Counted from the stretch's first letter, positions 38,912-48,389 are shown. The stretch: DNA of 51,008 nucleotides from Streptomyces huasconensis (GCA_004010275.1 RBWT01000034.1:1-51008), one strand, 5' to 3'. Translations and numbers: made by a program. Notes: generated by a model not told the origin, from the sequence alone.

Positions 38912-39532
38912 TCAGCTGCGCGTGATGTCCTCGCCGATGGTGAAGCCCTTGGCGGGGCCGCTCGGGATGACCGCCTCGGCGCCGTAGGGGACGCGGTGCT
39001 CGTCCTCGTAGGTCGCCTTCTCCGGATTGGGCGCGGTCAGGACGTGGACGGCACCGTCCTCGTCGAAGTCGTCGACGATCACGTAGACCGGGATGCCCGC
39101 GCGGGCGTACTCGCGGCGCTTGCGGACCCGATCCCGCTCGATGTTGCGGCGGCCGGGTGACACGACCTCGATGACCACGGCGACTCCGGAGGCGTCGACG
39201 CCGAGGTCTTCTTCGTCGGGGATCTCGTCGAGGTCTTCGGGGGCGAGGAAGACGTCGGGGATCCAAACTTTTTGGCGGTGGATGACATTGACGTCCTGGT
39301 ACGCCGCGTAGTCACCGCCTGCCAAATGGCGGTTCAACGCGCGGCTGAGACGGTTGCTGAGCACGCCGTGACGACGGCGACCGGTGGGCGACACCTCGAT
39401 GGCTCCCTCGATGATCTCGGCGCGGTAGCCCTCGGGGAGATCCATGGCCTTCCACGCCTGCCACAGGACCTCGTCCAAGTCGGATACCGGGTTGTCCACC
39501 ACGGGAGTCACCTCATGTGCGAGAGCGGTCAT
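38912..39532 (-). CDS. Uma2-family (PD-(D/E)XK fold) endonuclease-like protein
   Basis: A 206-residue Uma2 protein of the restriction-endonuclease-like fold. Family sequence is clear: LPEGYRAEIIEGAIEVSPT (opening Glu), HGVLSNRLSRALN, VWIPDVFLAPEDL (the Pro-Asp of the active site), VAVVIEVVSPGRRNIERDR (the ExV/K-type site) and KRREYARAGIPVYVIVD. These are highly amplified in cyanobacteria and Streptomyces, and their biological role is unsettled. The gene converges with TetR, leaving 17 bp. Confidence 0.88.
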   Translation of the reverse strand: MTALAHEVTPVVDNPVSDLDEVLWQAWKAMDLPEGYRAEIIEGAIEVSPTGRRRHGVLSNRLSRALNRHLAGGDYAAYQDVNVIHRQKVWIPDVFLAPEDLDEIPDEEDLGVDASGVAVVIEVVSPGRRNIERDRVRKRREYARAGIPVYVIVDDFDEDGAVHVLTAPNPEKATYEDEHRVPYGAEAVIPSGPAKGFTIGEDITRS

Positions 39533-39656
39533 CGTGCAGCACCTCCTCCATCAGTGTGGGCGCGGGCGCCACTGCGGCACAAGCGACACCGCGACGCTAG
39601 GGCGCACGGCGCGCCCTCACCCGGAGAGCCCCGCGCCTTCACCCAAAAGTGCGAGG

Positions 39657-40511
39657 TCAGGCCTGAGGTTCGAGGCCCCGTGCCCGCGCCACGACGAACA
39701 CCCGCCGGAAGGGGAACACCGTGCCCCCGCCTCCGGGGAGCGCCGGGTAGGCCGCCCGCAGCAGGGCCCCGTACTCCGTCAGGAAGGTCTCCCTCGCCTC
39801 CGTGTCGTCCGCCAGCGCGGTCAGGACCGGCCGCAGGCCCGTGCCCTTGACCCAGTCCAGGACCGGGTCGTCGCCCTCCAGGACGTGCAGGTACGTGGTC
39901 TCCCAGGCGTCGACCTCGCAGCCGAGCCCCGCCAGCCGCTCCAGGTATGCCCCGGGCGGGAGCACCGTGTCCGCGTGCCGCAGGCGTCCGCCGAGCCGTC
40001 CCCGCCAGCGCGCGGACTCGCACAGGTCCCGCATCAGCGCATGGCTGGGGGCGTCGAAGTTGCCGGGCACCTGGAAGGCGAACGTACCGCCGGGGGTGAG
40101 CGCGGAGAGCCAGGCGGGGAAGGAGTCCGCGTGGCCGGGCACCCACTGGAGGGTGGCGTTGGAGACGATCAGGTCGTACGTCTTCGGGGCCGGCGCCCAG
40201 TGCGTGACGTCGGCGGGGGCGAAGTCCAGGCGTCCGCCGCCCGGCGTGGGGCCCGCGTATCGCTCGGCCTCGGCCAGCATGGCCGGGGAGTTGTCGAAGC
40301 CGGTGATGTGCGCGGCGGGCCACCGGTGGGCGAGCAGCCGCGTGACGTTGCCGGGGCCGCAGCCAAGGTCGGCGATGCGCGGTGGGCGGCCCTCGGCGGG
40401 AAGCGGGTCGGGGACGCGGGCCAGCAGGTCGGTGAAGGGCCGGGCGCGGTGGTCGCGGTGGCGCAGGTACTGGAGCGGGTCCCAGGTGGTGGTGGCCGCA
40501 GGAGCGGGCAT
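39657..40511 (-). CDS. tam: Trans-aconitate 2-methyltransferase-like SAM methyltransferase
   Basis: A 284-residue class I methyltransferase. SAM motif I is RIADLGCGPGNVTRLLAHRW, motif II FDNSPAMLAEAERY, and YDLIVSNATLQWVPGHADSF is the characteristic Tam segment; PAWLSALTPGGTFAFQVPGN follows. Tam methyl-esterifies trans-aconitate, a spontaneous product of the TCA intermediate that inhibits aconitase. ATG 40511 with GGAGG 6 bases upstream is chosen over the open frame to 40772. It is divergent from the MarR gene with a palindrome between them, so MarR control is probable. Confidence 0.88.
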   Translation of the reverse strand: MPAPAATTTWDPLQYLRHRDHRARPFTDLLARVPDPLPAEGRPPRIADLGCGPGNVTRLLAHRWPAAHITGFDNSPAMLAEAERYAGPTPGGGRLDFAPADVTHWAPAPKTYDLIVSNATLQWVPGHADSFPAWLSALTPGGTFAFQVPGNFDAPSHALMRDLCESARWRGRLGGRLRHADTVLPPGAYLERLAGLGCEVDAWETTYLHVLEGDDPVLDWVKGTGLRPVLTALADDTEARETFLTEYGALLRAAYPALPGGGGTVFPFRRVFVVARARGLEPQA

Positions 40512-40579
40512 GAAGGGCCTCCTCGAAGACGGCGGCGCACGTGTGCACGCCGTTTCCCCGCCATCCTCACCCCCGCATA

Positions 40580-40593
40580 TCTTGACGTCAAGA
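40580..40593. promoter_or_regulatory. Palindromic operator between tam and the MarR gene
   Basis: TCTTGACGTCAAGA is a perfect 14-base palindrome, centred 36-48 bases before the MarR ATG. Half a second site (GACTTCACGTCGAC) follows. The size and symmetry fit a MarR-dimer operator controlling both divergent genes. Confidence 0.6.
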
Positions 40594-40628
40594 GACTTCA
40601 CGTCGACAGACCCCCTACACTGATCGTC

Positions 40629-41126
40629 ATGGAGGACGAGGTCGATCGGCTGGTCGCGGCGTGGCGCAGGGAGCGCCCGGACCTCGACGTGGAGCCGCTT
40701 GAGGTGCTCAGCCGCGTCAGCAGGCTCGCGCGGCATCTGGACCGCGCCCGCAGACTCGCGTTCTCCGAGCACCAGCTGGAGCCGTGGGAGTTCGACGTCC
40801 TGACCTCGCTGCGGCGCGCGGGCGCGCCCTATCAGCTCTCCCCCGGCCAGCTCCTGACGCAGACCCTGGTGACGTCCGGGACGATGACCAACCGCATCGA
40901 CCGCCTCGCGAAGAAGGGCCTCGTCGAGCGCCTGCCCGACCCCAGCGACCGGCGCGGCGTGCTCGTGCGGCTCACCGCCGAGGGCCGGGACCGCGCCGAC
41001 CAGGCCCTGGCCGGGCTCCTGGAGCAGGAGCGGGCGATCCTCGGCGAGCTGTCCCGCGCCCAGCGGGGTGAACTGGCGGGGCTGCTACGCCAGTTGACCG
41101 CCCCGTTCGACAACATCCCCGGTTAG
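40629..41126 (+). CDS. MarR-family transcriptional regulator
   Basis: A 165-residue winged-helix regulator. The MarR fold is visible: LSRVSRLARHLDRARRLAFS (dimer helix), LEPWEFDVLTSLRRAGAP, LLTQTLVTSGTMTNRIDRLA (recognition helix), KGLVERLPDPSDRRGVLVRL (wing with the conserved D-x-R-R-x-x-V) and a C-terminal helix. It is divergent from tam and probably regulates itself and tam through 40580-40593. It overlaps the end of the convergent LuxR gene by up to 42 bases if that gene ends at 41085. Confidence 0.9.
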   Translation: MEDEVDRLVAAWRRERPDLDVEPLEVLSRVSRLARHLDRARRLAFSEHQLEPWEFDVLTSLRRAGAPYQLSPGQLLTQTLVTSGTMTNRIDRLAKKGLVERLPDPSDRRGVLVRLTAEGRDRADQALAGLLEQERAILGELSRAQRGELAGLLRQLTAPFDNIPG

Positions 41127-41862
41127 GTCGACCGGGCCGACGCCGGCGCGGCGGGTCGAGCGCGACCGCCGCGAGCGTGGAGTGCACGCCCAGCTTCCCC
41201 AGGACGTTCTGCATGTGCGTGCGCACGGTGTGCGGGGAGAGGAAGAGGCGCTCGGCGACGGCTTTCCTGCCCAGACCCGCCACCATGCAGCGCAGCACTC
41301 GCGCTCGCGCGGGGTCAGGGACTCCACGAGACGCTCGGACTCGGTGCGGTGCTTGCGGGCGGCGGTCAGCTCGCGCAGGACGCCGGTGAGCAGGGCGGGC
41401 GGCAGGTGCGTCTCCTCCCGCAGGACGCCCCGGATGACGGTGAGCAGGCGCGAGAGCGAGCAGTCCTTGGCGACCCAGCCGCAGGCCCCGGCCTGGAGGG
41501 CGAGGGCCGCGCGGCGCGGGTCGTCCTTCTCGGCGAGCACCACCGTGCGGACGGCGGGCTGGCCCGAGCGGACGCCCGCGACCAGGGAGATGCCGTCGAC
41601 GAGCCCCTCGGCGTTGCCGTCCTGGACGGGGACCGCCGGCCGGGTGCCGTTCAGGGCGCTCGCGGTGGCGGCCGAGTCGGCGTCGACGAGCAGCACGTCG
41701 TACTCTGCGGCCTTCGGCGACCGCCCGCTCCAGGCAGCGCAGCGCGGCGGGGCCGCTGCCCGCCGCGGAGACCTCCACGTCGGGTTCGGCCGCCAGCGCC
41801 GCGGCCAGCGACTCGGCGAAGATGCGGTGGTCGTCGACGACCAGTACTCGGATGCGAACCAT
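41085..41862 (-). CDS. LuxR/NarL-type response regulator (frameshifted three times)
   Basis: A regulator of about 259 residues. The receiver starts MVRIRVLVVDDHRIFAESLA and contains YDVLLVDADSAAT (Asp in the acceptor place but no MP motif), VVLAEKDD (Ala for the usual Thr/Ser) and CGWVAKDCS (Lys present). The output HTH is VLRCMVAGLGRKAVAERL then FLSPHTVRTHMQNVLGKLGV. Three one-base frame changes, near 41710 (gain), 41298 (loss) and 41154 (gain in GGG), join the pieces; the final segment RRAGVGPVDLTG ends at 41085. The end point is the least sure part. No kinase gene is beside it. A related regulator with a poorer receiver lies at 48402-49133. Confidence 0.75.
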
Positions 41863-42046
41863 GGAAAACCCCCTCCCCCGCGCTCCCGCAAGGAGCAGGG
41901 GCTACCCCCGTCGAATACGTGGGGCACGATCCGCGCGGTGCGGCGTCCGGAACGGGGGTCGCCGCGGTCGCACGGCCGCCGCCGCGCGTTGTACCGCGCC
42001 CACCCCCATGCCGGGCGTCGCACCCGACTGTCTCGCCCCCTGATCG

Positions 42047-42066
42047 GTGCCGGCCCCCACCGGCAC
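42047..42066. other. Spacer 41863-42147 with hairpin
   Basis: The 285-bp divergent spacer between the LuxR and GNAT genes has no gene. GTGCCGG-CCCCCA-CCGGCAC is a perfect 7-base stem at 42047-42066, followed by the AT-richer TGTTCTT. It may be an operator or terminator; the rest of the spacer shows only GC-rich sequence. Confidence 0.45.
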
Positions 42067-42147
42067 TGTTCTTCAGAGTAGGGCCGCACGCCAGGAGCGG
42101 AAGGTGATTTGCAGAACTGATTGTCCGGCGCGTTTATGGTGAGCCGT

Positions 42148-42591
42148 ATGTTTCGCATGGAGACAGGAGTCGACAAAGAGCGGCTGGCTCTGCTTCGTTC
42201 GCGGCTCGCGGACACGAATACGGCGGCCTCGCCCCGGCTCCGGGCGCTGCGGGGCACGGTCGACGACCAGGAAGTGCCGCTGGCGCTCTGGGCGTTGGAC
42301 GCGGCGGGTGACCTGGTGGCCGGGCTCGCCGGGCACACCTGGGGGCGCTGGCTGCACGTCGACCTCCTGTGGGTCGACGACCGCTGCCGCGGCGCGGGCC
42401 TCGGCAGCCGTCTGCTCGCCGAGGCGGAGCGCGTCGCCCGCGAGGAGCGGGACTGTGTGGCCTCGCGGGTGGAGACGTGGGATTTCCAGGCGCCGGGCTT
42501 CTACCGAGGCCAGGGGTACGAGTTGGTGTGTGTGATCCCCGACTACCCCGAGGGCGTCAAGGAGTTCACGCTCACCAAGCGCCTGGGGTGA
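42148..42591 (+). CDS. GNAT-family N-acetyltransferase
   Basis: A GNAT enzyme of about 147 residues. The acetyl-CoA-binding motif A is RCRGAGLGSRLLAEAERVAR, preceded by the strand WLHVDLLWVDD and followed by VASRVETWDFQAPGFYRGQG (motif B), a layout typical of small-molecule or peptide N-acetyltransferases. The substrate is unknown. The start is uncertain: ATG 42148 (GGTGAG upstream), ATG 42136 and TTG 42121 are in frame. Its end overlaps the convergent DoxX gene by 20 bases. Confidence 0.82.
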   Translation: MFRMETGVDKERLALLRSRLADTNTAASPRLRALRGTVDDQEVPLALWALDAAGDLVAGLAGHTWGRWLHVDLLWVDDRCRGAGLGSRLLAEAERVAREERDCVASRVETWDFQAPGFYRGQGYELVCVIPDYPEGVKEFTLTKRLG

Positions 42592-42922
42592 GGGCGAGCG
42601 CGCCGACGACGGGCGCCGCGTACACCAGGGGGAAGGGGAGGTGCGCGTACCAGCGGGCCCGTGCCACGGTGATCACGGCCCCGGTGAAGTACAGGATCAG
42701 GGCGATCCCGGCCACGACCCCGACGACCGGCACGGCCAGGCCGATGAGCAGGCCCGCGGCTCCGGCGGCCTTGGCGGCGCCGAGCCAGGGCAGCCAGGTC
42801 TGCGGGACGCCGTAGTCGGCCATGGACCGGACGACCGACTTCGAGCGCAGGAAGACCGAGGCGGCCGAGAAGCCGGTCATCGCGGCGGCCAGGACGGTGA
42901 CGACGACGTGGGCGGTGGACAT
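42572..42922 (-). CDS. DoxX-family membrane protein
   Basis: A 116-residue protein with four membrane helices (VVVTVLAAAMTGFSAASVFL; AAKAAGAAGLLIGLAVPVVG; VVGVVAGIALILYFTGAVIT; and a last one at LPFPLVYAAPVVGALAL). The motif RSMADYGVP...WLPWLGAAKAAGAAGLL is typical of the DoxX/DUF4870-like quinol-oxidase-associated group, with no assigned activity. ATG 42922 with AGGAG upstream is chosen over the open frame to 43033. Confidence 0.78.
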   Translation of the reverse strand: MSTAHVVVTVLAAAMTGFSAASVFLRSKSVVRSMADYGVPQTWLPWLGAAKAAGAAGLLIGLAVPVVGVVAGIALILYFTGAVITVARARWYAHLPFPLVYAAPVVGALALTPGAW

Positions 42923-43032
42923 CAGGGGGTGCTCCTCATCCGGCAGTCGCCGGGGCGCCTTCACGCCCCGGCCAGGGGGTTGTTCACTGCCATGACGAGC
43001 CGCGGCGCGGGAGTGTGACCGCTCGGCGGGCA

Positions 43033-44189
43033 TCAGATCTCTCTGCGCGCTCCCGCCGACGCGACCGCCGGGAAGATCCGCGGGGCGGTGAAGCCCGCGG
43101 CGGCGAAGGCCGCCAGGACGGCCGCGGTGACCTTGTCGGTGTCGTCCGCCTCGACCAGGACGATCGCCGAGCCGCCGAAGCCGCCGCCGGTCATCCGGGC
43201 GCCGAGCGCGCCCGCCGTGTTCGCGGCGTCCACGACGAGGTCCAACTCCGGGCAGGAGATGCGCAGATCGTCGCGGAGCGAGGCGTGGCCCTCGGTGAGG
43301 ACGGGGCCGAGCGCGCGGACGTCACCGGCGTCCAGGAGGGCGATGACCTGCTCGACGCGGTGGTCGTCGGAGACGACGTGGCGGACGTAGCGGCGGACCT
43401 TGTCGTCCCTCAACTTGTCGAGGGCGGCGGGCAGTTCCTCGTACGCGATGTCGCGCAGGTGGCTGACGCCGAGGGTGCGGGCGCCGTCCTCGCAGCCGGC
43501 GCGGCGCTCGGCGTAGGCGCCGTCGCCGAGTGCGTGCTTGACGCGGTGGTGTCGACGACGAGGAGCCGCAGGCCGTGCGCCGCGAGGTCGAAGGGGACCT
43601 GGCGCAGGGACAGGTCGCGGCAGTCCAGGTGCAGGGCGTGTCCGTCGGTGCAGCACGCGGACGCCGTCTGGTCCATGACGCCGCAGGGGACGCCGACGAA
43701 GGCGTTCTCGGCGCGCTGGGCGAGGACGGCCAGTTCGGGCCGGGTGAGGCCGAGCCCGAACAGGTCGTCGAGGGCGAGCGCGGTGACCACTTCGAGGGCG
43801 GCCGACGACGACAGGCCCGCACCGGTCGGGACCGTCGAGGCCAGGTGCAGGTCGGCGCCGGTGACTCGGTGCCCGGCCGCCCGCAGTGCCCAGACGACTC
43901 CGGCCGGGTAGGCGGCCCAGCCGCCGTCGGAGAGCGGGGTCAGCTCGTCGACGCGCAGTTCGGCGAGGGGGGCGTCGAGGTCGGCGGAGTGCAGCCGCAG
44001 GATGCCGTCGGTGCGCGGGGAGACGGCGGCGACCGCCGTGTGCGGGAGGGCCAGCGGCAGCACGAAGCCTTCGTTGAAGTCGGTGTACTCGCCGATGAGG
44101 TTGACGCGGCCGGGTGCCGACCAGACGCCGTGGGGCGCGTACCCGTACAACTCCTGGAACTGTGCGGCGACTTCGGCTGCCGTGGCCAT
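43033..44189 (-). CDS. galK: Galactokinase (frameshifted)
   Basis: Galactokinase of about 385 residues, ATP-dependent phosphorylation of galactose in the Leloir pathway. The galactose-binding signature WSAPGRVNLIGEYTDFNEGF, the GHMP ATP motif STVPTGAGLSSSAALEV, and GVPCGVMDQTASACC are in the N-terminal part; the C-terminal part has GARMTGGGFGGSAIVLV (the third GHMP motif). One frame change near 43545-43551 (after LLVVDT) divides them; all catalytic motifs are intact. It begins 3 bases after the galE stop and is last in galT-galE-galK. Confidence 0.93.
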
Positions 44190-44192
44190 GCG

Positions 44193-45151
44193 TTAACCCT
44201 TTCGCTGGGCGAAGGCCCAGGCGTCGGCGACGATGCCCGCGAGGTCCGGGCGGGACGGGCGCCAGCCGAGCTTCTCGCGCGCGGTGGCGGCGGAGGCGAC
44301 GAGCACCGCCGGGTGGCCGTCGCGGCGGGCGGCCCTCACCTCGGGGATGGGGTGCCCGGTGACCTGGCGGACGGTCTCGATGACCTGGCGCACGGAGAAG
44401 CCGTTGCCGTTGCCGAGGTTGCAGATGAGGTGCTCGCCGGGGGTGGCGGCCTCGACGGCGAGGAGGTGGGCCTCGGCGAGGTCGGCGACGTGGATGTAGT
44501 CGCGTACGCAGGTGCCGTCGTCGGTGGGGTAGTCGTCGCCGTAGACGCTGATCGCCTCGCGGGTGCCCTGGGCGACCTGGAGGACGAGCGGGATGAGGTG
44601 CGACTCGGGGTCGTGGCGCTCGCCGAACCGGCCGTAGGCACCGGCGACGTTGAAGTAGCGCAAGGACCGGCGGCCAGGCCGTGGGCGGCGGCCTCGCCGG
44701 TGATCATGTGGTCGACGGCGAGCTTGGACGCGCCGTAGGGGGAGGTGGGGGCGGTGGGGGCGGTCTCCGTGATGGGGGTGTTCACGGGCTCGCCGTAGGT
44801 GGCGGCGGTGGAGGAGAAGACGAGCCTGCGCACGTCGGCGTCGCGCATGGCGGCGAGCAGCGCCATGGTGCCGCCGACGTTGTTGTCCCAGTACTTCTCG
44901 GGCTTGGCGACGGACTCGCCGACCTGGGAGAAGGCGGCGAAGTGCAGGACGGCGTCGAAGGAGGAGTCCAGCCATTTGGCGGCGTCGCGGATGTCGCCCT
45001 CGATGAAGGCGGCGCCGGCGGGGACGCCCTCGCGGAAGCCGGTCGAGAGGTTGTCGAGGACGCTCACCTCGTGGCCGGCCTCGATCAGGTGCTGGGCCAC
45101 CACGCTTCCGACATAGCCCGCCCCACCGGTGACCAGGTACTTACCGCTCAT
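44193..45151 (-). CDS. galE: UDP-glucose 4-epimerase (frameshifted)
   Basis: A short-chain dehydrogenase of about 319 residues that interconverts UDP-galactose and UDP-glucose. The NAD-binding GGAGYVGS glycine motif opens the protein; [11 protein letters not shown] and [14 protein letters not shown] hold the Ser and YxxxK catalytic residues; the second half has [35 protein letters not shown] and [12 protein letters not shown]. One missing base near 44666 splits the frames just before RYFNVAG. The ATG at 45151 overlaps the galT stop (ATGA). Confidence 0.93.
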
Positions 45152-46209
45152 GAACTCGCTACCTCTCGCAGTCGCTCGGCCGCGGCTTCCGGCGGCACGT
45201 CGTTGATGAACACGCTCATGCCGGATTCGGAACCCGCGAGGAACTTCAGCTTGCCCGAAGTGCGGCGGATCGTGAAAAGTTCGAGGTGGAGGGCGAAATC
45301 GTCACGGTTGATCCCGCCATGTCCCGCCAGGTCCGTGAAGGGCGCCTGATGCCAGGCGGCGATGTACGGAGTGGGCGGCTGCCCCTCGCCGAAAACCCGG
45401 TCGAAGCGCCGCAGGAGTTCCAGATAGACCCGCGGGAACTCCGCGCGCGCCCCTTCGTCGAGCCCGAGCAGGTCGGGCACCCGGCGCCTGGGGTAGAGGT
45501 GCACCTCGTAGGGCCAGTGGGCGGCGTGGGGCACGAAGGCCAGCCAGTGCTCGCCCTCCAGGACGACCCGCTCGCCCGCGCGCTCCTCGGCGACGATGTC
45601 GTCGAAGAGGTTTTGGCCGCCCGAGGTCTCCTTGAACGCGGCGAGTGAGCGCAGCATCAGGTCGGTGCGGGGCGTGACGAACGGATAGGCGTAGATCTGG
45701 CCGTGCGGGTGGCCGAGGGTCACGCCGATCTCGGCGCCGCGGTTCTCGAAGCAGAACACCTGTGCCACGGAGGGCAGGTGGGACAGCTCGGCGGTGCGGT
45801 CGGTCCAGGCCTCCAGGACGAGGCCGGCCTGTTCGGGGGTGAGGTCGGCGAAGGACGCGGCGTGGTCGGGGGTGAAGCAGACGACCTCGCAGCGGCCCGC
45901 GTCGCCCGCGAGCGAGGGGAAGCGGTTCTCGAAGACGACGACGTCGTACGAGGAGTCGGGGATCTCGCTGAGCCGGTCCCCGGCGGAGGGGCACAGGGGG
46001 CACTCGTCGGCCGGCGGGTGGTAGGTGCGGCCCTGGCGGTGCGAGGCGATGGCCACGCGGTCGCCGAGGAGCCGGTCGCGGCGGATCTCCGAGGCCGTGG
46101 CGACGGGGTCGAGCGGACGCCGGTCGACGGCCTCGCGGACCACGTCGTCGCGCAGGTCGTAGTAGATGAGCTCACGGCCGTCGGCGAGCCGGGTCGAGGT
46201 CTTCTTCAC
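45148..46209 (-). CDS. galT: Galactose-1-phosphate uridylyltransferase
   Basis: A complete 353-residue GalT. It exchanges UMP between UDP-glucose and galactose 1-phosphate. Zinc Cys pair [15 protein letters not shown], and the active-site [15 protein letters not shown] (nucleophilic HPH) are present, as are [12 protein letters not shown] and the HLELFT strand. Start is GTG 46209, with AGGAG about 9 bases upstream. It is the first gene of the operon, transcribed from the AT-rich spacer shared with the symporter. Confidence 0.96.
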   Translation of the reverse strand: MKKTSTRLADGRELIYYDLRDDVVREAVDRRPLDPVATASEIRRDRLLGDRVAIASHRQGRTYHPPADECPLCPSAGDRLSEIPDSSYDVVVFENRFPSLAGDAGRCEVVCFTPDHAASFADLTPEQAGLVLEAWTDRTAELSHLPSVAQVFCFENRGAEIGVTLGHPHGQIYAYPFVTPRTDLMLRSLAAFKETSGGQNLFDDIVAEERAGERVVLEGEHWLAFVPHAAHWPYEVHLYPRRRVPDLLGLDEGARAEFPRVYLELLRRFDRVFGEGQPPTPYIAAWHQAPFTDLAGHGGINRDDFALHLELFTIRRTSGKLKFLAGSESGMSVFINDVPPEAAAERLREVASS

Positions 46210-46232
46210 GTCCGGGGCTCCTCACCACCAAC

Positions 46233-46331
46233 CCAACAGAACCGAACACAAACAAACCACATCACGGCAGGAGCGTCAACGCTCGATCACAATCAAACAA
46301 AGAACACCAACAGAACTGTTCAATTATTCAA
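46233..46331. promoter_or_regulatory. Divergent gal/symporter control region
   Basis: The 176-bp spacer is far more AT-rich than its surroundings. It holds two copies of CCAACAGAAC (46233-46242, 46308-46317), an inverted repeat GAGCG-TCAA-CGCTC (46271-46284), and a direct repeat TTCAA-TTA-TTCAA (46319-46331). On the minus strand TTGACG in 46271-46284 could be the -35 of the galT promoter. Galactose-responsive promoters upstream of galT are established in Streptomyces (galP1). Confidence 0.55.
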
Positions 46332-46385
46332 GTGAGGGGCGTAGGTTCCGGTCTGATCCGTTCGCGCAACGAAGCGAGTTCATCC

Positions 46386-48071
46386 ATGCAGTCCCCCACG
46401 CAAACCCTGGCCGAGGGGCTTCGGCTGCCCACCAACGGCCTCGACTACGCGATCCTCGCGATCTACTTCGCCGTCGTCCTCGGCATCGGCTTCGCCGCCC
46501 GGCGCTCCGTGCGCACGAGCCTCGACTTCTTCCTCTCGGGCCGCTCCCTGCCCGCCTGGGTCACCGGTCTCGCCTTCGTCGCCGCGAACCTCGGCGCCAC
46601 CGAGATCCTCGGCATGGCGGCCACCGGCGCCCAGTACGGCGTCGCGGTCGTCCACTGGTACTGGATCGGCGCCATCCCGGCCATGGTCTTCCTGGGCCTG
46701 GTCATGATGCCCTTCTACTACCGCAGCAAGGTCCGCTCCGTCCCCGAGTTCCTGCTCCAGCGCTTCGACAAGTCGGCACACCTGCTCAGCTCGGTGCTCT
46801 TCGCCTTCGCGGCGATACTCATCGCGGGCGTGAACCTCTACGCCCTGTCGATCGTCGTCGAGGCGCTGCTCGGCTGGCCGCAGTGGGTGGCGATCGTCGT
46901 CGCCGGGCTGTTCGTGCTCGCGTACATCACCATCGGCGGTCTCTCCTCGGCGATCTACAACGAAGTGCTCCAGTTCTTCGTGATCCTCGCCGCGCTCATC
47001 CCGATCTGCGTCATCGGCCTGAAGAAGGTCGGCGGCTGGGACGGCCTGTCCGGCTCGATCGAGAAGCAGCACGGCGGCGACTTCCTCACCGCCTGGGGCG
47101 GCACCGGCATCGGGGACGCCAACCCGCTCGGCGCCAACTGGCTGACGATCATCCTCGGCCTCGGCTTCGTGCTCTCCTTCGGGTACTGGACGACCAACTT
47201 CGCCGAGGTGCAGCGCGCCCTGTCCGCGAAGAACCTCAGCGCGGCCCAGCGCACTCCGCTGATCGCCGCCTTCCCCAAGATCTTCATCGTCTTCCTGGTG
47301 ATGATCCCGGGCCTGGTCGCCGCCGTCCTCGTCCCCAAGATCGGCACGCCGGGCTCCGACCTGACGTACAACGACGCGATCCCCTACCTGATGCAGGAGT
47401 TGCTGCCCAACGGCGTCCTCGGCATCGCGGTGACCGGCCTGCTCGCCGCGTTCATGGCGGGCATGGCGGCGAACGTCTCCTCCTTCAACACCGTCTTCAC
47501 GTACGACATCTGGGCGAAGTACGTGAGGAAGGGGCGCGAGGACGGCTACTACCTCAACTTCGGCCGGCTCATCACGGCGATCGGCGTGCTCGCCTCGATC
47601 GGCACCGCCTTCATCGCCTCGTCGTTCTCGAACATCATGGGGTACCTCCAGACGCTCTTCTCCTTCTTCAACGTCCCGATGTTCGTGGTCTTCATCATCG
47701 GCATGTTCTGGAAGCGGGCCTCGATGAAATCCGGTGTGTGGGGCCTGCTCGCGGGCACGACGGCCGCGATGGTCAACTACTTTTGGATCTACAAGCAGGG
47801 CGTCGTCGACATCCCGACCGACCAGGGCGCCAACTTCGTCTCGGCCATCGTCAGCTTCGTCGCCGGCGCCGTCGTGATGGTCGTCGTCACCCTCTTCACC
47901 GCCCCCAAGCCGGAGGCCGAACTCGCCGGCCTGGTCTACGGAACCGCCTCACCCGGCCTGGCGGACGACGGCACGGAAGCGGGCGACGACGCCTGGTACC
48001 GCAAGCCCGCGCTGCTCGGCTGGGGCGCCGTCGTCCTCGCCGCCGCCTGCTACCTGCCGTACTCCCTCTAG
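46386..48071 (+). CDS. Sodium:solute symporter (SSS family), probable sugar uptake
   Basis: A 561-residue symporter with about 13-14 membrane helices. SSS-family motifs are present: SLDFFLSGRSLPAWVTGLAF, ANLGATEILGMAATGAQYG, RSVPEFLLQRFDK, the signature stretch GLLAAFMAGMAANVSSFNTV, and FGYWTTNFAEVQRALSAKN. The gene is divergent from galT and shares its control region, so galactose or a related sugar is the likely substrate. ATG 46386 is taken; its ribosome site is weak and a GTG at 46332 remains open. Confidence 0.9.
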   Translation: MQSPTQTLAEGLRLPTNGLDYAILAIYFAVVLGIGFAARRSVRTSLDFFLSGRSLPAWVTGLAFVAANLGATEILGMAATGAQYGVAVVHWYWIGAIPAMVFLGLVMMPFYYRSKVRSVPEFLLQRFDKSAHLLSSVLFAFAAILIAGVNLYALSIVVEALLGWPQWVAIVVAGLFVLAYITIGGLSSAIYNEVLQFFVILAALIPICVIGLKKVGGWDGLSGSIEKQHGGDFLTAWGGTGIGDANPLGANWLTIILGLGFVLSFGYWTTNFAEVQRALSAKNLSAAQRTPLIAAFPKIFIVFLVMIPGLVAAVLVPKIGTPGSDLTYNDAIPYLMQELLPNGVLGIAVTGLLAAFMAGMAANVSSFNTVFTYDIWAKYVRKGREDGYYLNFGRLITAIGVLASIGTAFIASSFSNIMGYLQTLFSFFNVPMFVVFIIGMFWKRASMKSGVWGLLAGTTAAMVNYFWIYKQGVVDIPTDQGANFVSAIVSFVAGAVVMVVVTLFTAPKPEAELAGLVYGTASPGLADDGTEAGDDAWYRKPALLGWGAVVLAAACYLPYSL

Positions 48072-48093
48072 CCCCGACCGGAGGCCGAAGACC

Positions 48094-48378
48094 ATGTCCG
48101 AGCTGCACAAGGAAGTCTCCGAGCTGGAGCGCGCGTCCGCGACAGCCGCCCGCCTCTTCGACATCCGGCGGATCATCGGCGGCCTGTTCGTCGTCTACGG
48201 GATCATCGTGACGATCGCCGGGATCACCGCGTCCGACGCCGACCTGCGGAAGGCCGAGGGCATCAACATCAACCTGTGGACGGGCCTCGGCATGCTCGCC
48301 CTCGGGCTCTTCTTCCTCGGCTGGCTGTGGCTGCGCCCCATGGCGGCGCCGGCCGGTCCGCCGCCCGAGGACGCGTAG
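48094..48378 (+). CDS. Small two-helix membrane protein, symporter partner
   Basis: A 94-residue protein with two membrane helices (GGLFVVYGIIVTIAGITA; GLGMLALGLFFLGWLWLRP) between a charged N-terminus ELHKEVSELERASATAA and a Pro-rich tail. ATG 48094 lies 22 bases after the symporter stop, with GGAGG upstream. Its position suggests a small accessory subunit of the symporter; I know of no assigned function. Confidence 0.8.
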   Translation: MSELHKEVSELERASATAARLFDIRRIIGGLFVVYGIIVTIAGITASDADLRKAEGININLWTGLGMLALGLFFLGWLWLRPMAAPAGPPPEDA

Positions 48379-48389
48379 CCCCCCTGCCT

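Noticed and set aside
38912..39532. Uma2 gene as part of a restriction or transposon system
   Set aside because: No partner methyltransferase, transposase or inverted repeats nearby.
41085..41862. LuxR gene as a true pseudogene
   Set aside because: Three single-base changes nearly cancel and all domains stay readable, as in many other genes here; sequencing error is simpler.
46166..48211. A second frame of 681 codons over the symporter gene
   Set aside because: Arg/Pro-rich shadow of the symporter; no membrane helices or motif.
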